Origin: Myxococcales bacterium
Lineage (GTDB): Bacteria > Myxococcota > Polyangia > Polyangiales > Polyangiaceae
NCBI GenBank assembly: GCA_020430865.1
Contig: JAGQIY010001459.1
Location: forward strand, 1 to 9,566
Length of the DNA: 9,566 nucleotides
Direction: 5' to 3'
The stretch's first letter is position 1. Every line of letters begins with the position of its first letter. Below, in pieces: positions 5,506 through 9,566 of the stretch. Under the pieces are notes generated by a model, which made no database searches, was not told the DNA's origin, and was given only the letters and a program-made list of their open reading frames with translations. Both the position numbers and the translations under genes were made by a program.

Positions 5506-7596
5506 TCACGGCGCTGGCAAGCGCCCCTTCGGATCGTCTGCCAGGTTCCTGAGGAAGCCCGTGCACTGATCCATCGCCGCGGGGATGTTGTAGATCACGA
5601 AGTGACCGTCTCCGCCCTGAGGCACCCACTGCTTGAGGCCGCCGCTCGCGAGGCCACCCGCGAGATTGCCGCTCACGCCCGCACTGGGCACGCTGAACGC
5701 CGCGAGGTCTGGAGACCAGGCGAGCTCGGCCGGTGGGCGAACCACGGGATCGATCGGCGACAGACCCATGGCCACCGCCTCCACCTCGATTCCGTGCGGA
5801 GGAGCGTAGGAGTCACCGCTGCCGTCCGCGTTCACGCCCTCCGTCATCAGGATGCTCTTGGGCGCGAATCCGGGGCGGGGCCGCTGGATGATCATCGGCA
5901 CGTAGTGGATGGGGTCCGTCGGGTCGACGATGGTCTGGGCCAGCGAGATCTCCGGGTGCAGTTCGTTCAGCTCGCTCTGCTCCGCGGGAGACAGCGCCAA
6001 GAACACGCTGCGCACCAGCGCGGCCACGTCGACGGGCTCCGTCTTCTCGAGCAGCGTGATGCTGATCAGGCTGGCGGAGCCGCTCAGGACGGCGCCCCGC
6101 GCGGCGTCGTCCACCGCCAGGAACATCGGTCCATTCAGACCGCCCTGGCTGTGCCCCATGAACATCAGGCGGCTGGTGTCGAAGCGGATCTCGGTGCCCG
6201 TACGGCTGACGCTCGCGGGCACGCTGGCCTTCGACTCGGTGAAGAGCCGCGCCTGCTGGGTCACGTCGATGGCTGACTGCGGCCCGTTGGCGCGAGCGGC
6301 AACGGGGTTCGAGACGTTGAAGAACAGCACCTCCGGATTGCCCTTGTCCGCGCCGGGGCGGGTGCCGTGAAAGATCTGATCGATGCCCATCGTGGCGATG
6401 CAGCGCTCGGCGAGCTTCGGTCCCTCGTGTCCGGAGCGCACGAAGCTGCGGTAGTTGCCGCCAGTGCCGTGGGCGTACAGCACGATGGGGTAGCCGTCTT
6501 CGGGCATGGGGCAGGCCGCTGCGTCGGGCACGGTGAGCGCGAAGCGCAGGTCGAACTCGCGCTGCACCACTGGCGTTCCCTGCGCGTCGAAGGTCAGCTC
6601 CCCGCCGTCGCCAAAGCTCGCAAACGGGATCTCCCCGCGCTGGAAATCCGGTGAGGGGCCGTACATCCCCTCGTAGACGTCCATCACCCCCGCGACCTGG
6701 TCCTTCGCCTCCCAGGCGCTGGCGCTGGGAGCCTGGTAGTTCTGCTTGACCCAGTCTGCCAACACCTGCGTCTCCGCGGTCGGGTCATTGGTGGTGAAGG
6801 CCGCGAGGTGCACGATGTGCTGACGCTGGACGCCCGCCGTGTCCAGGGCGTCCAGGGTCGGCTGCAGGGCAGCGTAGTGACTCGCGAGCGCCGCGGGTTC
6901 GGCTGGAGCCGTGGCGGCGACCAGCTCAGCAAGCTCATCGGCGGGACCGAGCTTGCCCGTTTCCGCGCGCAAACCGTCGGTCACGACCAGCGCGTAGCGT
7001 GTGGCGCCGCGCAGCGGGTGCCCGAAGGCGGGCATGAACGCCAGTGTGTGCTCAGGCCAGTACACCCCAGCCTCGGCCTGCCAGTGCAACGCGACTGGCC
7101 AGCGCTTGCCGAGATCTGGTGAGTCGGGATCGACGTCGATCAGCTGCACGCTGCTCGTGGCCTCGGTGGAGGCGAGGGGCCCCGAAGGTAGGCTGCTCTC
7201 GTCAATGGAACCGCTGAAGCGGAGATAGCCGGCGGCCACCGGACTGAAGCCGTGGATCACGCCCTTCATCGCTTTGACGTAGTCCCGCAACAGGGGAACC
7301 GAGCGAGGGTTGGGGTAGCCCTCGAGGTGGATGCTACCGTCGCTGTCCAGACGGAAGTCGCTGGGCCACGGGTGATCGAAGAAGGTCCCGTCGGACAATG
7401 CGTCCAAGCTGTCGGGAACGTGATAGACGGACTGGACGTCGAAGCCCGATGACCCCGACGAGCCCCCCGTGCCTCCCGTCCCGCCTGCGCCACCGTTCCC
7501 GCCGCTGCCCGACGTCGTTGCGTCGTCGCTGCTGCAGCTCGCGGCGCCGATCAGCACCACCCCCAACAAGCAAGTCACCCACGCCCTGGAAACCAT
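5506..7596 (-). CDS. Lipoprotein with alpha/beta-hydrolase (lipase/esterase-like) domain
   Basis: The 696-residue product starts with a lipoprotein signal (MVSRAWVTCLLGVVLIGAASC; lipid-modified Cys21). A Gly/Ser/Thr linker follows (29-52, GGAGGTGGTGG), then a mixed domain (about 55-350, FFDHPWPSDFRLDSDG) and a hydrolase domain. There HGTGG (376-380) looks like an oxyanion loop and GHSQGG (481-486) carries the nucleophile Ser483. Asp595 and His665 (GGDGHFVIYN) are plausible partners for the triad. Layout and motifs suggest a surface or periplasmic esterase/lipase; the substrate is unknown. The same frame stays open a further 1,326 bases upstream, but that part is antisense to the CDP-alcohol transferase. 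ATG 7596 is chosen because the signal peptide and lipobox begin there. Its Shine-Dalgarno is poor (AGG, 13 bases away). It is head to head with the transferase gene. Confidence 0.88.
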   Translation of the reverse strand: MVSRAWVTCLLGVVLIGAASCSSDDATTSGSGGNGGAGGTGGTGGSSGSSGFDVQSVYHVPDSLDALSDGTFFDHPWPSDFRLDSDGSIHLEGYPNPRSVPLLRDYVKAMKGVIHGFSPVAAGYLRFSGSIDESSLPSGPLASTEATSSVQLIDVDPDSPDLGKRWPVALHWQAEAGVYWPEHTLAFMPAFGHPLRGATRYALVVTDGLRAETGKLGPADELAELVAATAPAEPAALASHYAALQPTLDALDTAGVQRQHIVHLAAFTTNDPTAETQVLADWVKQNYQAPSASAWEAKDQVAGVMDVYEGMYGPSPDFQRGEIPFASFGDGGELTFDAQGTPVVQREFDLRFALTVPDAAACPMPEDGYPIVLYAHGTGGNYRSFVRSGHEGPKLAERCIATMGIDQIFHGTRPGADKGNPEVLFFNVSNPVAARANGPQSAIDVTQQARLFTESKASVPASVSRTGTEIRFDTSRLMFMGHSQGGLNGPMFLAVDDAARGAVLSGSASLISITLLEKTEPVDVAALVRSVFLALSPAEQSELNELHPEISLAQTIVDPTDPIHYVPMIIQRPRPGFAPKSILMTEGVNADGSGDSYAPPHGIEVEAVAMGLSPIDPVVRPPAELAWSPDLAAFSVPSAGVSGNLAGGLASGGLKQWVPQGGDGHFVIYNIPAAMDQCTGFLRNLADDPKGRLPAP

Positions 7597-7603
7597 GACC
7601 GAG

Positions 7604-7612
7604 AGGTTACCT
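7604..7612. promoter_or_regulatory. Palindrome AGGTTACCT between head-to-head start codons
   Basis: The 21-base gap between two divergent ATGs (7596 minus, 7618 plus) contains AGGT-T-ACCT. It presents an AGG Shine-Dalgarno-like core on both strands, 11 bases from the plus ATG (as GAGAGG) and 13 bases from the minus ATG. Both spacings are long. The gap is too short for two promoters, so at least one promoter must lie inside the opposite gene. Confidence 0.35.
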
Positions 7613-7617
7613 GATTC

Positions 7618-8688
7618 ATGAGCTGGGTGCTGGTCCTGGAGCAGGGCACGGGGGATCCCGCAAGAAAAGTCGCGGGGCTTCCCCTGGCGCTGCGCCTTGG
7701 GCTGGACGCCCAGGGCGCCGGAGCCAGCGGAGTGGTGCTCGGTGGAGACCTGGCGCGGCTGAAGCCGCTCTTCGCCGATCCGCGCTTCGAGCTGCCGCTG
7801 CTGACGGAGCTGCCCGGGGGCGTCGATCGAGTCGTCGTTGGCGCGAGCTGCGTCGTGCACCGCGGGTTGTTCAAGGCCATCCGCGAGGCAGGAGTCAGCC
7901 AGATCGACCTGCGCAGCGAGCGCTTCGAGCACGCCCCGCCCTGGGGCTTCGAGCCGTTCACCGTGGACGACCGGGCGAGCCAGCGACGCGCCGAGCGGGC
8001 ACTGTTTCGCGCGCTGCGCAAGCCTCAGGACGGCTGGACGTCGCGCTACCTCAACCGTTACATCTCCCTGGCCATCAGCCGCTGGCTCGTGAAGACTCCC
8101 CTGAGGCCCAATCAAGTTTCCCTGGGGATATTGGCTATCGGCATCGCCGGCGCGGTCATCGCGACCCGCGGCGGATACTGGGATCTGCTGCTCGGCGCGT
8201 TCTTGTTCCAGGCCCAGAGCGTGCTCGACGGCTGCGACGGTGAGATGAGCCGCGTCACCTATCGCGGCTCGTTGCTGGGGGAGTGGCTCGACACGGTGGG
8301 GGACGATCTGACGAACTACGGCTTCTTCGCCGGTTCGGCCTGGGGCCTCTACTCGAGCTCGGGGCACTTGCTCTACTTGATCGCGGGGGTGGTCACGGTG
8401 GTGTGTGGCGCCACCGCGAGCGGGCTCGAGTATCGCTACCTCTACCGCATCGGTTCGGGTGACCTGCTCAAGTACCCCCTGAGCCAGAGCACCTCGAGCG
8501 GCGAAGGTCTGATGGCGTACATCGGCCCGTTGTTCAAGCGGGACACGTTCGTGTTCCTGACGTTGGTGGCTGCAGTGGTCGGCCAAGTCGGTCCGATGTT
8601 GGTGGTGTTCTGTCTGGGTGCCGTGGGGATCTTGATCAGCGTGCTCTCGACGGAGCTTCGCCTGCGACGAGAGCGGAGCCAGACGTGA
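7618..8688 (+). CDS. CDP-alcohol phosphotransferase with degenerate N-terminal domain
   Basis: The 356-residue product is an integral membrane enzyme that would transfer a phospho-alcohol from a CDP-alcohol to an acceptor alcohol. The family motif D-x2-D-G-x2-A-R-x8-G-x3-D-x3-D is complete at D204, D207, G208, R212, G221, D225 and D229, except that Ser211 replaces Ala (DGCDGEMSR). About five or six TM helices follow from residue 163. KPQDGWTSRYLNRYIS (135-150) and the VKTPLRPNQVS lead-in recall bifunctional inositol-1-phosphate cytidylyltransferase/DIPP synthases, where a cytidylyltransferase precedes this domain. Here the N-terminus (1-130) is about half the usual size and lacks the Gly-rich nucleotide-binding signature, although GLPLALRLGLDAQGAG still resembles that fold. 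Likely products are a phosphoinositol-type or related polar lipid or solute. The stop overlaps the next gene as GTGA. Family is sure; substrate unknown. Confidence 0.92.
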   Translation: MSWVLVLEQGTGDPARKVAGLPLALRLGLDAQGAGASGVVLGGDLARLKPLFADPRFELPLLTELPGGVDRVVVGASCVVHRGLFKAIREAGVSQIDLRSERFEHAPPWGFEPFTVDDRASQRRAERALFRALRKPQDGWTSRYLNRYISLAISRWLVKTPLRPNQVSLGILAIGIAGAVIATRGGYWDLLLGAFLFQAQSVLDGCDGEMSRVTYRGSLLGEWLDTVGDDLTNYGFFAGSAWGLYSSSGHLLYLIAGVVTVVCGATASGLEYRYLYRIGSGDLLKYPLSQSTSSGEGLMAYIGPLFKRDTFVFLTLVAAVVGQVGPMLVVFCLGAVGILISVLSTELRLRRERSQT

Positions 8689-9566
8689 GGCCCGGCGCGG
8701 GATCCCCCGCGCGGCTCGCCGTCGCCTTCGCGTCAGGCATCGGACTGTGCGCCTGGCAGACACCTTCGCTGGCGGCTGGCCCGCTGGGGGACGAAGGCAG
8801 CGAGATCCAGACCAGCGAGTACACCGTGGACCTCTACCAAGGCCCGGTGACCGCCAGCTCCCGGGTGATCGGCTTGGGCGGCGCATACACGGCCATCGCA
8901 GAAGGCGTCGAGGGCATGTCACAGAATCCCGCGGCCCCCGCGATTCGCACGCCTTGGTCCGTCGACTCCTTCGACTACGATCTGGGCCTCGGCTTCACCT
9001 TCCCGAGTTCGATTCGCGGAAACGACTTCTACAACACCGGGGAGGGCCCGACGGATGTCAGCGCCGGAAGCGACGGCCTGCTCTTCCTCACCCCCGCCGT
9101 GGTGCTCCAGGACGGCGCTTGGGGCTACGGCGTGAGCCTGTCATTCGCCAACTTCAGCCTCTCGCGCCGCGACGAGACGGCGGACTCGCAGCGCAACCTG
9201 GTCGCGCAGTTCGTCGAGCTGGACCTGGTGACCGCGTACGGCTTCTGGAAGAACCAGTTCGCGCTGGGCGCTGGCTTGCGCAACGTGGGCCTGATCGTCG
9301 CTCGCGAGAACCCCGACGGCACCTCGGAGGACCTGTTCACCACCTCCGGGTTCGCCCCCATGGTCGGCGCGCTGTGGCGCCCCGACGACGAGCCGTTCCG
9401 CGTCGGAGCCGCGTTTAAATTCCGCGTAGAAACTCAGGTCGACGCCGCCAGCCAGGTCACCGAGAACGCTGACGGCGATCTGGTGCTCGGGCCGGGCGGG
9501 ACCGACCCGAACTCCATCTGGCTTCCGCGCAACATGCGTCAACCGTGGGAGGCGAGCGTCGGCCTC
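8685..9566 (+). CDS. Outer-membrane beta-barrel protein (PorV/FadL-like), 3' end outside the window
   Basis: Open from GTG 8685 to the right edge, 294 codons, so the C-terminus is missing. The start is supported by GGAG at 8675-8678, six bases upstream, and by the GTGA overlap with the preceding stop (8685-8688). The N-terminus is a signal peptide (Arg-containing start, hydrophobic 11-24, cleavage near SLAAG at 28-32). Residues 58-86 contain SSRVIGLGGAYTAIAEG followed by SQNPAA. This GGAYTA-x-NPA pattern is typical of FadL/OmpP1 and PorV/UPF0164-type outer-membrane barrels. Alternating strands rich in Gly and aromatics follow (WGYGVSLSFANFSL, QFALGAGLRNVGLIV, FRVGAAFKFRV). The function could be transport of hydrophobic molecules or a secretion accessory. 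Coupling with the CDP-alcohol transferase suggests a shared envelope role, which is inference. Confidence 0.85.
   Translation, partial: MRPGAGSPARLAVAFASGIGLCAWQTPSLAAGPLGDEGSEIQTSEYTVDLYQGPVTASSRVIGLGGAYTAIAEGVEGMSQNPAAPAIRTPWSVDSFDYDLGLGFTFPSSIRGNDFYNTGEGPTDVSAGSDGLLFLTPAVVLQDGAWGYGVSLSFANFSLSRRDETADSQRNLVAQFVELDLVTAYGFWKNQFALGAGLRNVGLIVARENPDGTSEDLFTTSGFAPMVGALWRPDDEPFRVGAAFKFRVETQVDAASQVTENADGDLVLGPGGTDPNSIWLPRNMRQPWEASVGL

Noticed and set aside
5218..6276. 352-codon plus-strand frame opposite the SpeD-like and lipoprotein genes
   Set aside because: It crosses three features on the other strand and has shadow composition (His, Arg, Gln) with no domain or Shine-Dalgarno.
7441..7512. Repeat tract encoding Gly-Gly-Thr units as a possible mobile or CRISPR-like repeat
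   Set aside because: It is an in-frame Gly/Ser/Thr linker after the lipobox, common in myxobacterial lipoproteins.
7597..8922. Extension of the lipoprotein frame upstream, which would give a protein of about 1,138 residues
   Set aside because: This part is antisense to the clear CDP-alcohol transferase gene, is low-complexity, Arg/Gln/His-rich, and has no domain. The signal peptide and lipobox begin at 7596.

Overview
The window looks like a piece of a large, GC-rich myxobacterial (Polyangiales-type deltaproteobacterial) chromosome. This is inferred from the strong G/C bias at third codon positions, a long degenerate TPR protein, a TPR/PEGA envelope protein with a Pro-rich linker, and a lipoprotein with a Gly/Ser linker. 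No rRNA, tRNA, CRISPR array, insertion sequence or phage gene was seen. No stretch longer than about 220 bases lacks a gene.

Layout. (1) 1-1865, minus: the first 621 codons of a large helical TPR-like protein whose 3' end lies outside the window. (2) 1866-2087: divergent intergenic region with an inverted repeat and a weak candidate promoter. (3) 2088-3149, plus: secreted TPR + PEGA + two-TM protein. (4) 3150-3345: convergent intergenic region with a strong, probably bidirectional terminator. (5) 7596-3346, minus: a row of four genes, namely a lipase-like lipoprotein, two small AdoMet decarboxylase (SpeD) family genes overlapping by ATGA, and a plant-type threonine synthase that probably has its own promoter and an almost leaderless GTG start. 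(6) 7618 to the right edge, plus: a CDP-alcohol phosphotransferase overlapping by GTGA with an outer-membrane barrel gene that runs off the window.

The most interesting part is the SpeD pair at 5430-4715. SpeD normally needs a pyruvoyl-forming Ser in an E-S-H motif, plus a Ser, a His and a Cys that help processing and catalysis. The upstream protein keeps the E-S-H serine but has lost the accessory serine. The downstream protein keeps the accessory serine and the H-T-W-P-E motif but has Leu where the pyruvoyl serine should be. The losses are complementary, and they follow the same order as the two halves of the fused eukaryotic enzyme. This suggests an obligate heteromeric AdoMet decarboxylase, analogous to the trypanosomatid enzyme/prozyme pair. 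The next gene, threonine synthase, closely resembles the plant enzymes, which are activated by AdoMet, so AdoMet may link the locus.

The right-hand cluster pairs a membrane lipid head-group transferase, related to the di-myo-inositol-phosphate-phosphate synthase type but with an eroded nucleotidyltransferase-like N-terminus, with an outer-membrane protein. The lipase-like gene and this cluster start only 21 bases apart, head to head.
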